This document shows, in pieces, positions 45,253 through 54,195 of a stretch of 64,000 nucleotides of DNA (the stretch's first letter is position 1; every line of letters starts with the position of its first letter). A program made the translations under genes and the position numbers. Source of the stretch: Mycolicibacterium crocinum (lineage in GTDB: Bacteria > Actinomycetota > Actinomycetes > Mycobacteriales > Mycobacteriaceae). The notes beneath the pieces are model-generated. The model ran no database searches. It was not told the origin of the DNA and saw only the letters and a program-made list of their open reading frames with translations. The stretch spans positions 3,782,001 to 3,846,000 of the forward strand of contig NZ_CP092362.2 in the NCBI RefSeq assembly GCF_022370635.2. Direction: 5' to 3'.

Positions 45253-45675
45253 TCAGCGTGAGCCGGACTCGCCGGACTTCTGCTCTTCCGGCTCTTCCTT
45301 CGGTGTTTCCGGCTCCGCGACCGCCTCGTCGACAGTCTCGGCCGACTTCTCCTCGGCGGCCGGGGTGTCGTCCTCGGGGTAGTCGGCGTCGAACGTCGAG
45401 TACGTGGCATCGACTGATTCGTCGGTTTCCGAGTACGCGGTGGTTTCGGCGGTCGCCGACGACTCCACGGGCTCCTCGGCCGCTGCCGGCGTCGCCGCCT
45501 CCGCCCCGTCGAGGCGACGGTGCTGGCGTTCCCGGATCGCGTCGACGATCAGCAGGATCACCCCGATGACGCTGGCCGCGATGCACACCCACGCGACCAG
45601 CTCATTGCTGGTGACGACGGCGGTGACCAGGGCCGCGAGGCCGATCACCGCCAGAACCAGCGCAACGATCAGCAT
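45253..45675 (-). CDS. small membrane protein with acidic tail, Rv2144c-like
   Basis: The 140-residue protein has two N-terminal hydrophobic helices (MLIVALVLAVIGLAALVTAV and about 25-45) joined by a short loop, then a long low-complexity cytosolic tail rich in Glu, Ala, Pro and Thr (about 60-140). No enzymatic motif is visible. It follows wag31 by 26 bases, the order I recall for Rv2145c-Rv2144c, so it may be co-expressed with the polar growth scaffold. The function is unknown. Confidence 0.75.
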   Translation of the reverse strand: MLIVALVLAVIGLAALVTAVVTSNELVAWVCIAASVIGVILLIVDAIRERQHRRLDGAEAATPAAAEEPVESSATAETTAYSETDESVDATYSTFDADYPEDDTPAAEEKSAETVDEAVAEPETPKEEPEEQKSGESGSR

Positions 45676-45701
45676 CGGTCAACCTCCAGCGGGCGCAAAG
45701 G

Positions 45702-46520
45702 TCAGTTATTGCCCCGGTTGAACTGGTTGAACCCACCGCCATCGCTGGCGGCACCCGAGTCGACCGGTGCGGCAGAGCCGCGCTGGCCGAGCTCCTCGAG
45801 CTGGGACTCCAGGTAGGTCTTGAGCCGGGTGCGGTATTCGCGCTCGAACGTCCGCAGCTGCTCGAGTCGTCCCTCCAGGACGGTGCGCTGCTGGTTGATG
45901 GTGCCCATGATCTCGGTGTGCTTGCGCTCGGCGTCGGCCTGCAGGGCGTCGGCCTTCTCCTGCGCCTGCCGCAGCTGGGTCTCCGAGCGGTTCTGCGCGT
46001 CGCTGAGTAGGGCGTCGGCACGCTGCTTGGCGTCGGCGACCGTGGTCTCCGCGGTGTGGCGGGCCTCCGAGAGGATCTGGTCGGCGTTGGTCCGTGCGTC
46101 CGAGAGCAGCTTGTCGGCCTCGGCCTTGGCGGTGCCCGTCAACCGGTCCGCGGTGTCCTGAGCCAGGGCCAGCACGCGAGCCGCCTTGATGGCCTGCTCC
46201 TCGCTGGCGGCCGGGCTCGGCGCGGGCTGCGGGGCGGCCTGCGGCGCGGGCGCCGGGGTGGGCTCAGGCTCCGGCTCGGGCTGATAGAGCGGGATCGCCT
46301 GCGTGGGCTGCGGGACCGCGCCACCGGAGCGGGCGGCGGAAAGCTCCTGGTCGAGCTCGGAGACCCGCTGACGCAGATCCGAGTTCTCCTCGATGAGCCG
46401 GGTCAGCTCGTTTTCCACCAGGTCGAGGAAGGCGTCGACCTCGTCCTCGTTGTAGCCTCGCTTGCCGATGGGCGGCTTGCTGAATGCCACATTGTGCACG
46501 TCGGCCGGTGTAAGCGGCAT
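45702..46520 (-). CDS. wag31: DivIVA-family polar growth scaffold Wag31
   Basis: The 272-residue cytosolic protein starts MPLTPADVHNVAFSKPPIGK, the DivIVA N-terminal membrane-curvature domain, followed by a coiled coil (about 30-75), a Pro/Ala-rich spacer and a second long coiled coil (about 130-240) with repeated ADA/DAL heptads. It marks the cell poles and directs peptidoglycan synthesis there; it is essential in mycobacteria and phosphorylated by PknA/PknB in M. tuberculosis. ATG 46520 matches the known N terminus; the ATG just before it is less likely. It lies at the end of the dcw cluster with its own upstream AT-rich region. Confidence 0.96.
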   Translation of the reverse strand: MPLTPADVHNVAFSKPPIGKRGYNEDEVDAFLDLVENELTRLIEENSDLRQRVSELDQELSAARSGGAVPQPTQAIPLYQPEPEPEPTPAPAPQAAPQPAPSPAASEEQAIKAARVLALAQDTADRLTGTAKAEADKLLSDARTNADQILSEARHTAETTVADAKQRADALLSDAQNRSETQLRQAQEKADALQADAERKHTEIMGTINQQRTVLEGRLEQLRTFEREYRTRLKTYLESQLEELGQRGSAAPVDSGAASDGGGFNQFNRGNN

Positions 46521-46723
46521 CATCTGCCCCCTCGGGTCTGGGCGGTTAACCGTCTGCAAAGTGTAGAACGCGGCCAGCGCGTTCGTTCCGTACTGTAACT
46601 GGCGTCCATCCTGTCACACCAGAACCGTCGCTCCGATAATTAAGAGCTAATTTCAATCTTTCGATACCACCCGCTCGGCGTGGCTAATCGCGATTCTCGT
46701 CTCAATGAGGTAGTTTCCCGCCC
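46521..46723 (-). promoter_or_regulatory. wag31 upstream region with candidate -10 box
   Basis: This 203-base gap is AT-rich in its middle (AATTA-AGAGC-TAATT, about 46638-46655). On the minus strand TACACT (46565-46560) fits a mycobacterial -10 box and would give a leader of about 33 bases; no TTGACA-like -35 is seen. A promoter for wag31 separate from the dcw operon is expected, but this assignment is weak. Confidence 0.35.
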
Positions 46724-47014
46724 TCAGGCGGCAGCGCCGAATGCCAGCTGCATTCCGATGAACGCCACCAGCAGCAGCACCATGATCGACAGGTCGAAGC
46801 GGACCGCGCCGATCGTCAGCTGCGGGATAAGTCGACGTAATAGCTTCACCGGTGGGTCGGTGATCGTCATGATCAATTCGAGGATCACGACGGTGGCACC
46901 CCGCGGGTGCCAGTCCCGGCTGAACGAGCGGATGAACTCGACGACGACCCGGGCGATCAGCAGCAGCCAGAACACAAACAGCGCGAAGCCCAGGATTTCG
47001 AAGAACAGCGACAA
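46724..47014 (-). CDS. YggT-family membrane protein, Rv2146c-like
   Basis: The 96-residue protein has two hydrophobic helices (ILGFALFVFWLLLIARVVVE and the C-terminal LSIMVLLLVAFIGMQLAF) with the family motif TDPPVKLLRRLIP between them. YggT proteins accompany sepF and yggS in many Gram-positive division clusters and may affect osmotic or division functions; the mechanism is unknown. It lies between sepF and wag31. Confidence 0.88.
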   Translation of the reverse strand: MSLFFEILGFALFVFWLLLIARVVVEFIRSFSRDWHPRGATVVILELIMTITDPPVKLLRRLIPQLTIGAVRFDLSIMVLLLVAFIGMQLAFGAAA

Positions 47015-47126
47015 CTAGAGCCGGTCCTTAATCAACAGCGGATGTGACATTGCCGACATCGCTGGTTTGAGGCCAGCGCGACGCCGTCAGCCTACCTAAG
47101 TCTGGTGACGTCTCACGCCGACCTGT

Positions 47127-47795
47127 TCACTGGTAGCTGTAGAAACCCGCTTCGGCGATCCGCCGGCGCTCCTCGGCGCTGACGTCGACGTCGGCCGGCG
47201 ACAGCAGGAACACCTTGGTTGCCACCTTGTCGAAGGACCCGCGTAAGGCGAAGGCCAGACCGGCGGCGAAGTCGACGAGCCGCTTGGCGTCGGCGTTGTC
47301 CATCGAGACCAAGTCCATGATCACCGGCTGGCCGTCGCGGAAGCGCTCACCGATGGTGCGGGCCTCGCTGTAGTCCTTGGGGCGCAGCGTGGTGATCTTC
47401 GACATCGGGCTGCCGGCCTCGAACAGTTCGGCCATCCGGCGGGGGTCCATCGCCAGTGCGCCGCGGGTCGAGCCGCGCAGTGAGCCGAACCGGGACGGGC
47501 GGCCCATATCGGGGTGGTCGAACTCGCGCGGACGGAACCGCGGCTCGTCGCCGTACTGGGCGCGGAAGCCGCCCGTCGGCGCGTAGTCGGCGTCGCGCGG
47601 GTCGTCGTACTCGCGACCCATCCGCGGCTCGCGGTCGTCGTAGCGCCCCGGGCGCTCGTACTCGTCGTCGGCGAAGCGCTCACGGCGGGCGTAGCCGCGG
47701 TGAGCGCCGCGGTCGTCATCGTCGTAGTACTCGTCGTCATAGTCGTCCATCGGAGCCATACCGAAGTAGGCCTTGACCTTGTGGAGAGTGCTCAT
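47127..47795 (-). CDS. sepF: cell division protein SepF
   Basis: The 222-residue protein has an N-terminal amphipathic membrane-binding helix (MSTLHKVKAYFGM), a long acidic, Tyr/Arg-rich disordered linker (about 16-115) and the C-terminal SepF core (ITTLRPKDYSEARTIGERF to YSYQ). SepF tethers FtsZ to the membrane and is an essential partner where FtsA is absent, as in mycobacteria. It lies 64 bases after yggS in the order yggS-sepF-yggT found in Gram-positive dcw clusters. Confidence 0.95.
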   Translation of the reverse strand: MSTLHKVKAYFGMAPMDDYDDEYYDDDDRGAHRGYARRERFADDEYERPGRYDDREPRMGREYDDPRDADYAPTGGFRAQYGDEPRFRPREFDHPDMGRPSRFGSLRGSTRGALAMDPRRMAELFEAGSPMSKITTLRPKDYSEARTIGERFRDGQPVIMDLVSMDNADAKRLVDFAAGLAFALRGSFDKVATKVFLLSPADVDVSAEERRRIAEAGFYSYQ

Positions 47796-47859
47796 CGCTG
47801 GACCCTTCTGAAAGCGTGAAGTTCGGTGTCTGTGATGAAGATGTGACTGGAGTGACTAC

Positions 47860-48606
47860 TCAGGGAGACGTTAGAGGACGTTGTCCCATAAGCGCGGTTC
47901 CGACACGCACACACGTCGAACCGTGTCGCACCGCTGCTTCCAGGTCGCCGGACATCCCCGCCGACAACGCTGTCGCCTGTGGGTGATTGCGCATTACCCG
48001 GCGGTGTTCCTCGGCCAGCGCCGCGAACGCCGTGTCGGGGTCGGCGCCCAGCGGTGGCACGGCCATCAAGCCGGCCAGCCGCAGTCCACCGGCCTCGTCC
48101 ACCTGGGCGCACAGCTCGTCCACGGCGTCCGGATTGCCGATGTCCACACCGCCGCGCGAGGTGTCGCCGTCGAGGCTGATCTGGACGAACACCGTGATCG
48201 GTGCGGTCCGCGTGCCGTTCTCGATCGCGAGTGCGGCACCGCGATCCAGCGCGGCGGCCACCTTGGCGGTGCTCAGTGAATGGATCGTATCCGCCCATGC
48301 CGCAATGGCTTTGGCCTTGTTGCGCTGAATCTGGCCGACCATGTGCCAGCGGACGTCGCCCGCTCCGGTGAGATCGGTGAACTCGGCGATCTTGGCCGAG
48401 GCTTCCTGCTCGCGGGATTCGCCGAACGCCTGGCAGCCCAGCCGCCACAGGATCGCGACATCGGTGGCCGGGAAGAACTTGGTGATCGGCAGCAGCTCGA
48501 TCCCGGCGACGTCGCGGCCCGCGTCGCGCGCCGCCGCCGCGAGCCGGTCGGTCAGCGCGGCCAGTGCGGTCGCGAGTTCGGCTTCCCGATCGGTCGCGCT
48601 GGTCAT
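47860..48606 (-). CDS. YggS/PROSC-family pyridoxal-phosphate homeostasis protein
   Basis: The 248-residue protein is a single TIM-barrel PLP protein: the Schiff-base lysine is in LLPITKFFPATD and the phosphate-binding loop in SAGMSGDLEAAVRHGST. It is not known to catalyse a reaction; it balances PLP and amino-acid pools. ATG 48606 overlaps the stop of the preceding gene (ATGA). It is the Rv2148c counterpart by context. Confidence 0.92.
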   Translation of the reverse strand: MTSATDREAELATALAALTDRLAAAARDAGRDVAGIELLPITKFFPATDVAILWRLGCQAFGESREQEASAKIAEFTDLTGAGDVRWHMVGQIQRNKAKAIAAWADTIHSLSTAKVAAALDRGAALAIENGTRTAPITVFVQISLDGDTSRGGVDIGNPDAVDELCAQVDEAGGLRLAGLMAVPPLGADPDTAFAALAEEHRRVMRNHPQATALSAGMSGDLEAAVRHGSTCVRVGTALMGQRPLTSP

Positions 48607-49307
48607 TCGATCCACACCAGACAGGCGAGTCGGCCGGTCGGAGCATCGCGCCGGTGGCTGAACAATTTCGTGTCGGCCACCGTGCAGCGCGGGTCGGCGT
48701 CGATCGCGGTGACGCCCGCATCGATCAGCTGCCTGGTGATTCCGGCCCGCAGGTCCAGTCCCGGTGTGCCTTTCGCGGTCCGGGTCCGGCTGCCCGGCAA
48801 CCGCGCTTCGACATCGGCGGCCATCTGGGCGGGCACCTCATAGTTGGCGCCGCTGACGGCCGGGCCCAGCAGCACCGTGATGTCTTGCGCGTGCGCGCCG
48901 TTGGCCAGCATCGTCTCCAAGGTCCGCAGCACCACACCGTCGGCGGCGCCGACCCGCCCGGCGTGGACGGCGGCGATCACCCCGGCACGGGCGTCGGACA
49001 TCAGCACGGGGACACAGTCGGCGGTCACCACGGCCAGCGCCAGCCCGCGCTCGGTGGTCACCAGCGCGTCGGTGTCGTCGACGGCGTCGCCGCGGGGCCC
49101 GTCGACGACGGCGACATGATCGCTGTGGGTCTGGTTCATCCACACCACGTGGTCCTCGGCCAGTCCGATCGCGGCAGCCAGCCGTTTCCGGTTGGCCGCA
49201 ACGGCTTTCGGGTCGTCGCCGACGTGGTCACCGAGGTTGAAGGTGTCGAACGGCGGCGCCGAGACGCCACCGGCGCGGGTGGTGGTCACGCGGCGGATGA
49301 CTGTCAC
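48603..49307 (-). CDS. PgeF/YfiH (laccase-domain) family protein
   Basis: The 234-residue protein has the family's metal triad: His in MNQTHSDHV, Cys in VTADCVPVL and His in AVHAGRVGA. E. coli YfiH (PgeF) corrects misincorporated serine in UDP-MurNAc peptides, which fits its place between ftsZ and yggS in a peptidoglycan cluster. Other members are purine nucleosidases or phenol oxidases. The GTG start (49307) is 30 bases after ftsZ. Rv2149c-like. Confidence 0.88.
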   Translation of the reverse strand: MTVIRRVTTTRAGGVSAPPFDTFNLGDHVGDDPKAVAANRKRLAAAIGLAEDHVVWMNQTHSDHVAVVDGPRGDAVDDTDALVTTERGLALAVVTADCVPVLMSDARAGVIAAVHAGRVGAADGVVLRTLETMLANGAHAQDITVLLGPAVSGANYEVPAQMAADVEARLPGSRTRTAKGTPGLDLRAGITRQLIDAGVTAIDADPRCTVADTKLFSHRRDAPTGRLACLVWIE

Positions 49308-49337
49308 AAAACCAGTATTGCGGCAGAGCGGAGGAGG

Positions 49338-50507
49338 TCAGTGCCGCATGAATGGCGGCACGTCGACGTCGTCGTCGGAAATCCCGCCGTCGTCGCCACC
49401 GCCGATGCTGACCGTCGCGCCGTTGGTGTGCACCGGCACGCTGGCAGCGTCGATCGGGTCGAACAGCGACGAGCTGAGCTTGCCTGCCGCACCGGGTGCG
49501 ATCGGCTGGGCGCCGGTGGTCGCACCCGCGGCTCCCCCGACGACCGGCTTGCGGCTCGGTCCGGCGGAGTCGAACCCGGCGGCGATCACCGTCACGCGCA
49601 CCTCGTCGCCGAGCGAGTCGTCGATGACCGTGCCGAAGATGATGTTGGCGTCCTGGTGCGCGGCGTCCTGTACCAGCGAGGCGGCCTCGTTGATCTCGAA
49701 GAGGCCGAGGTCGCTGCCGCCGGCCACCGACAGCAGCACGCCCTGGGCGCCTTCCATCGAGGCTTCTAGCAGCGGCGAGTTGATCGCGATCTCGGCGGCC
49801 TTGAGCGCGCGGCCGTCGCCGCGGGCCGAGCCGATGCCCATCAGGGCGGTGCCCGCCCCGCTCATGACGCCCTTGACGTCGGCGAAGTCGACGTTGATCA
49901 GACCCGGGGTGGTGATCAGGTCGGTGATGCCCTGCACGCCGTTGAGCAGCACCTCGTCGGCGCTGCGGAAGGCGTCCATCAACGAGACCTGGGCGTCGCC
50001 CATCTGCAGCAGCCGGTCGTTGGGGATGACGATCAGGGTGTCGCAGCTCTCGCGCAGCGCCTGAATACCGTTCTCGGCCTGGTTGGAGCGGCGCTTGCCC
50101 TCGAAGGAGAACGGTCGCGTCACCACACCGACGGTCAGCGCGCCCAGCTTGCGGGCGATGTTGGCCACGACGGGGGCGCCGCCGGTGCCGGTGCCGCCGC
50201 CTTCACCTGCGGTGACGAAGACCATGTCGGCGCCGCGCAGCAGCTCCTCGATTTCGTCCTTGGCGTCCTCGGCGGCTTTGCGGCCGACTTCGGGGTCGGC
50301 GCCTGCGCCGAGACCGCGAGTGGAGTCGCGGCCGACGTCGAGCTTGACGTCGGCGTCGCTCATCAACAGCGCCTGGGCGTCGGTGTTGATCGCGATGAAC
50401 TCCACGCCCTTGAGTCCCTGCTCGATCATGCGGTTGACGGCGTTGACGCCGCCGCCGCCGATGCCAACGACCTTGATAACGGCGAGGTAGTTATGCGGGG
50501 GGGTCAT
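49338..50507 (-). CDS. ftsZ: cell division GTPase FtsZ
   Basis: The 389-residue tubulin homolog has the GTP-binding loop GGGTGTG (104-110), the N-terminal GIGGGGVNAVNRM and the T7 synergy loop NVDFADVK with catalytic Asp. A flexible linker rich in Ala, Gly and Pro (about 315-375) precedes the conserved C-terminal peptide DVDVPPFMRH, which binds SepF and FtsW. It polymerises at midcell to lead septation. ATG 50507 follows GGGAGGAAG. A 165-base gap to ftsQ holds possible control elements. Confidence 0.98.
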   Translation of the reverse strand: MTPPHNYLAVIKVVGIGGGGVNAVNRMIEQGLKGVEFIAINTDAQALLMSDADVKLDVGRDSTRGLGAGADPEVGRKAAEDAKDEIEELLRGADMVFVTAGEGGGTGTGGAPVVANIARKLGALTVGVVTRPFSFEGKRRSNQAENGIQALRESCDTLIVIPNDRLLQMGDAQVSLMDAFRSADEVLLNGVQGITDLITTPGLINVDFADVKGVMSGAGTALMGIGSARGDGRALKAAEIAINSPLLEASMEGAQGVLLSVAGGSDLGLFEINEAASLVQDAAHQDANIIFGTVIDDSLGDEVRVTVIAAGFDSAGPSRKPVVGGAAGATTGAQPIAPGAAGKLSSSLFDPIDAASVPVHTNGATVSIGGGDDGGISDDDVDVPPFMRH

Positions 50508-50672
50508 CGTCTGTCTTCCTCCCAGGTGGGGATTGGGTCCTGCGGCTCTTCCGGCAAACCCTAAACCTCAACCAGAGATTTAGAGTTATGTCAAGTAGCG
50601 CCGTGCAACCAGAACGGTATGGCCGGTGCGAGCTGGATGTGGGAGGCGCGCCGGGGTGTCGCAGGCAATTTC
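50508..50672 (-). promoter_or_regulatory. ftsQ-ftsZ intergenic region with an inverted repeat and a TTGACA box
   Basis: On the minus strand TTGACA (50594-50589) is followed by the near-perfect inverted repeat CTAAATCTC-TGGTT-GAGGTTTAG (50583-50561; 8 of 9 pairs). No standard -10 lies at 17-19 bases, so a sigma-A promoter is not certain. The dyad could be a binding site for a regulator or a leader stem. The Shine-Dalgarno GGGAGGAAG precedes ftsZ. Confidence 0.4.
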
Positions 50673-51641
50673 TTACTTGACCGTCGGCAGATCGGGGCTC
50701 GAGACGTCGTAGACCTTGCCCGGCTGAGTGAGCAGCGCGGCGAGCTTCTCCGCTTTCTCGTCGGTGCGGTCCGTCGTCCCCCACACCACCGTGCGGCCGT
50801 CGGTCAGCGTCAAGGTCACCGACGCCACCGACGGCGCGGCCACCCGGCTCACCTGAGACACGACCTCCGGACGCAACGCCGTCATCACCTCCAGCGCGGC
50901 CCGCGTCGGCGGATCGCTCGGGCCGGGCTTGTCGACGTCGATATACGGCAGCCCGGGCGGCGGCGGGGCCGTCGCGAAATCCACGCCGTCCTTATCGAAC
51001 AGATGCGGGCCGTCGGGATAGTCCTTCACCACGATCGGGATGCGCTCGACGATCGTGATCCGCAACGTCGACGGATATTCGCGCTGCACCCGCGCGCTGG
51101 CCACTCGCCGGATGCCGGCCACCCGATCGGCCACCTGGTCGGTGTTGACCTGCAGCAGCGGCGTACCGAGCGTGACCTTCGCGGCGTCGACGACCTCCTC
51201 GCGGGTCACCGCCCCGATCCCGGTGATCACCAGGTTGCGCGCCGACATGACCGGCGTGAAATAGAGGATCAGCCCTAGACCCACGCTGATGATCGTCAGC
51301 ACGATCAGCCAGATGAACAGCCTCAGGCCCCGAACAGTCCTCTGACCCAAGGCCTTCGGGGCCTCGACCGCCTGGCCCTGAACCCTGCGCTTGGCCTCGC
51401 GGCGGGCTTGTTCGATTGCGGTCGCACGGGCCTGCGCGGCGCGGCGCTCGGCCCGCTCCCGGCGCTCCCGCATCCGGGGGCCTTCTACTACTTGGTTTTC
51501 TTCCTCGACATCGGGCTCGGCTGCATCGGCACTGTGCGTGTCGTCACTCGCACTTTCGCTGCCAGTCGTCGGTTTGGGCAGGATGGGGGCATCCTCGGGG
51601 GGCGCCTCTGGCGGCCCCTCGGCCCCATCCTCGGTCACCAT
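50673..51641 (-). CDS. ftsQ: cell division protein FtsQ
   Basis: The 322-residue bitopic protein has a long acidic/basic cytosolic N terminus (1-105), one membrane helix at about 108-130 (LFIWLIVLTIISVGLGLIL), then the POTRA domain (ARNLVITGIGAVTREEVVDAA) and the beta domain. It links early and late divisome parts together with FtsL and FtsB-like proteins. The start is ATG 51641 or GTG 51638; the latter overlaps the murC stop as GTGA. The long N-terminal tail is typical of mycobacterial FtsQ. Confidence 0.94.
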   Translation of the reverse strand: MVTEDGAEGPPEAPPEDAPILPKPTTGSESASDDTHSADAAEPDVEEENQVVEGPRMRERRERAERRAAQARATAIEQARREAKRRVQGQAVEAPKALGQRTVRGLRLFIWLIVLTIISVGLGLILYFTPVMSARNLVITGIGAVTREEVVDAAKVTLGTPLLQVNTDQVADRVAGIRRVASARVQREYPSTLRITIVERIPIVVKDYPDGPHLFDKDGVDFATAPPPPGLPYIDVDKPGPSDPPTRAALEVMTALRPEVVSQVSRVAAPSVASVTLTLTDGRTVVWGTTDRTDEKAEKLAALLTQPGKVYDVSSPDLPTVK

Positions 51642-53098
51642 GACCGATTTGCCTTGATCTGCAATGCCGTCAGGATTTCCTGGCCCAGCATCGTCACGTC
51701 ACCGGCGCCCATGGTCACCACGACATCACCCGGACGGGCCGCCGCCGCGACCTGCGCGGCGACCGCCGAGAAATCGGGGACGTAATGCACCGGCACGCTG
51801 ACGTGCTGGGCCACCGTCGCTCCGCTGATCCCGGCGATGGGCTGCTCACGCGCGGCGTAGACGTCGAGAATGAAGACCTCGTCGGCGCCACTGAGCGCGT
51901 CCCCGAATTCGTTCGCGAAAGTCTTTGTGCGCGAATACAAGTGCGGCTGGAAAACGACGATCGCCCGACCGGCCCCGGCATAGGTGTTCTCACCCTCGCG
52001 GGCCAACGTGCGCAGCGCCGTCAGCGCGGCCCTGACCTCGGTCGGGTGATGGGCATAGTCGTCGAAGACGCGCACCCCGGCCGCGGTGCCGACCAGCTCG
52101 AACCGCCGCCGTACGCCTTCGAAGCCGGCCAGCCCATCGAGCACCTCGTCGGTCGGGGCGCCCGCCTCGACCGCGGCCAGCAGCGCCGCCAGCGCGTTGA
52201 GCGCCATGTGCCGGCCCGGCACGGCCAGCCGCATCACCCGCTGGTGCGCCTCGCCGGCCAGCTGGATATGAGCCACCGCACCGGTGCCGTGCTGCTCCCA
52301 GCCGACCAGCGCACCGGCCAGTCCCTCCTGCGGGCCCTCGCCGTAGCGCAGCACCCGAACCCCAAGTGCCGCACTGCGTTCGGCGAGCGCGGCCGCACCC
52401 GGGTCGTCGACGCACACCACCAGCGCACCGCCCGGCGCCAGCCGCTCGACGAACGCGTCGAACACGGCGCTGTAGGCCTCGGCACTGCCGAAGAAGTCGA
52501 GATGGTCGGCCTCGATGTTGGTGACCACCGCCACGTCGGGGGTGTACTCGAGCAGCGAGCCGTCACTTTCGTCGGCCTCGGCGACGAAGCAGTCACCACT
52601 TCCGTTGTGCGCGTTGGTTCCTGCCTCGCCGAGGTCCCCACCGACGGCGAACGACGGGTCCAGCCCGGCATGCTGCAGCGCGACGATCAACATCGAGGTC
52701 GTGGTGGTCTTGCCGTGCGTGCCGGTCACCATCAGCGTGCGGGAGCCGTCCATCAACTTGGCCAGCACCACCGGACGCAGGATCACCGGGATCGCCCGCG
52801 TGCGCGCCTCGACCAGCTCGGGGTTGGTCTTCGGGATCGCCGCGTGTGTGGTGATCACCGCCGTCGGACCGCCCGGCAGCAGATCGAGATTCGCCGCATC
52901 GTGCCCGATGCTGATCACCGCGCCCCGCGCCCGCAGCGCGGCCACGCCGCGTGACTCCTTGGCGTCGGATCCCGACACCAGGCCGCCGCGGTCCAGCAGG
53001 ATCCGCGCGATACCGGACATTCCCGCGCCGCCGATGCCGACCATGTGCACCCGCTGCAGTTCGGGCGGCAGCTCCCGGGGCCCCTTCGGCGCGCTCAT
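51635..53098 (-). CDS. murC: UDP-N-acetylmuramate--L-alanine ligase
   Basis: The 487-residue Mur ligase has the UDP-binding loop GIGGAGMSG (21-29), the ATP loop GTHGKTTTTSM (126-136) and the C-terminal domain motif FDDYAHHPTEV. It adds the first amino acid, L-Ala, to UDP-MurNAc in the cytosol. Start and stop overlap the neighbouring murG and ftsQ genes, in keeping with a single transcript. Confidence 0.97.
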   Translation of the reverse strand: MSAPKGPRELPPELQRVHMVGIGGAGMSGIARILLDRGGLVSGSDAKESRGVAALRARGAVISIGHDAANLDLLPGGPTAVITTHAAIPKTNPELVEARTRAIPVILRPVVLAKLMDGSRTLMVTGTHGKTTTTSMLIVALQHAGLDPSFAVGGDLGEAGTNAHNGSGDCFVAEADESDGSLLEYTPDVAVVTNIEADHLDFFGSAEAYSAVFDAFVERLAPGGALVVCVDDPGAAALAERSAALGVRVLRYGEGPQEGLAGALVGWEQHGTGAVAHIQLAGEAHQRVMRLAVPGRHMALNALAALLAAVEAGAPTDEVLDGLAGFEGVRRRFELVGTAAGVRVFDDYAHHPTEVRAALTALRTLAREGENTYAGAGRAIVVFQPHLYSRTKTFANEFGDALSGADEVFILDVYAAREQPIAGISGATVAQHVSVPVHYVPDFSAVAAQVAAAARPGDVVVTMGAGDVTMLGQEILTALQIKANRSW

Positions 53099-54195
53099 CG
53101 GCGGCCCTTGCGTGCGATGTCGAGGGCCACCTCGGCCACCCGCTGCGCGGCGTCGCGATGCCCGACCCGCGCGGCGGCCAGCGTCATCGCCTGCAGCCGC
53201 GACGGATCGGTCAGCAGGCCGGTCACCTCGTTGGCGACGAACTCCGGGGTCAGCTGGGCGTCCTCGACCAGGAGACCCCCGCCGGGGTCGACCACCGGCA
53301 GCGCGTTGAGCCGCTGCTCGCCATTGCCGATCGGCAGCGGCACGTACACCGCGGGCAGGCCGACCGCGGACACCTCGGCCACCGTCATCGCACCGGACCG
53401 GCAGATCGCCAGATCGGCCGCGGCGTAGGCCAGGTCCATCCGGTCGAGATAGGGCACCGCGACGTAGGGCGGATCACCGGGCTGCGGGCTGCGTAGATCG
53501 AGGGTGTTCTTCGGGCCGTGGGCGTGCAACACCGAGATCCCGGCGGCGGCCAGGTCGCGCGCGGCGGCCGACACCGCACGGTTGATCGACGCCGCACCCT
53601 GCGAACCGCCGAACACCAGCAGCACGGTCGCATCCTCGGCGAAGCCGAAATGCTCGCGAGCTTGCGCGCGCAGCGCGAGGCGATCCAGCGAGGTGATCGA
53701 CGCGCGCACCGGCATACCCACCACCTCGGCGTCCCGCAGCCCGGAGTCCGGCACCGCGGCCAGCACCTTGCGCGCGCTACGGGCGCCGAGCTTGTTCGCG
53801 ATACCGGCGCGTGCATTGGCCTCGTGCACAACGACCGGGACGCGGTGACGTGCCGCGAGGTAGGCGGGAACGCTCACGTAGCCGCCGAACCCGATCACCA
53901 CGTCGGCCGCGACGCCCTCGAGCACCGCGCGGGTTTCCCGCACCGCCCGGCGGACCCGCAGCGGCAGGCGCACCAGGTCGCCGTTGAGTTTGCGCGGCAA
54001 CGGCACGGGGGTGATGAGTTCGAGGTCGTAACCCCGGTCGGGCACCAGCCGGGTCTCCAGCCCGCGCGGGGTCCCCAGCGCGGTGATCCGGACGTCGGCG
54101 TCCAGGGTCCTCAGGGCGTCAGCCACCGCCATTGCCGGTTCGACATGCCCCGCGGTGCCTCCACCAGCAAGAACGACCGACACCGAGACACTCAC
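53095..54195 (-). CDS. murG: UDP-GlcNAc:lipid I GlcNAc transferase
   Basis: The 366-residue GT28 enzyme forms lipid II on the inner membrane face. It has the N-terminal LAGGGTAGHVEPA (lipid I/diphosphate binding), the second glycine-rich loop GGSQGAASIN and the UDP-GlcNAc site CRSGAMTVAEVSAVGLPAVYVPL. GTG 54195 overlaps the ftsW stop (GTGA). Confidence 0.97.
   Translation of the reverse strand: MSVSVSVVLAGGGTAGHVEPAMAVADALRTLDADVRITALGTPRGLETRLVPDRGYDLELITPVPLPRKLNGDLVRLPLRVRRAVRETRAVLEGVAADVVIGFGGYVSVPAYLAARHRVPVVVHEANARAGIANKLGARSARKVLAAVPDSGLRDAEVVGMPVRASITSLDRLALRAQAREHFGFAEDATVLLVFGGSQGAASINRAVSAAARDLAAAGISVLHAHGPKNTLDLRSPQPGDPPYVAVPYLDRMDLAYAAADLAICRSGAMTVAEVSAVGLPAVYVPLPIGNGEQRLNALPVVDPGGGLLVEDAQLTPEFVANEVTGLLTDPSRLQAMTLAAARVGHRDAAQRVAEVALDIARKGRR

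Noticed and set aside
46560..46590. SigE/SigH-type promoter (GGAAC...GTT) for wag31
   Set aside because: Only 15 bases separate GGAAC and GTT, shorter than the usual 17-19, so I did not call it.
50561..50594. Full sigma-A promoter for ftsZ
   Set aside because: TTGACA is perfect, but no TANNNT lies at 16-19 bases; only a weak box about 25 bases away. Reported only as a candidate region.
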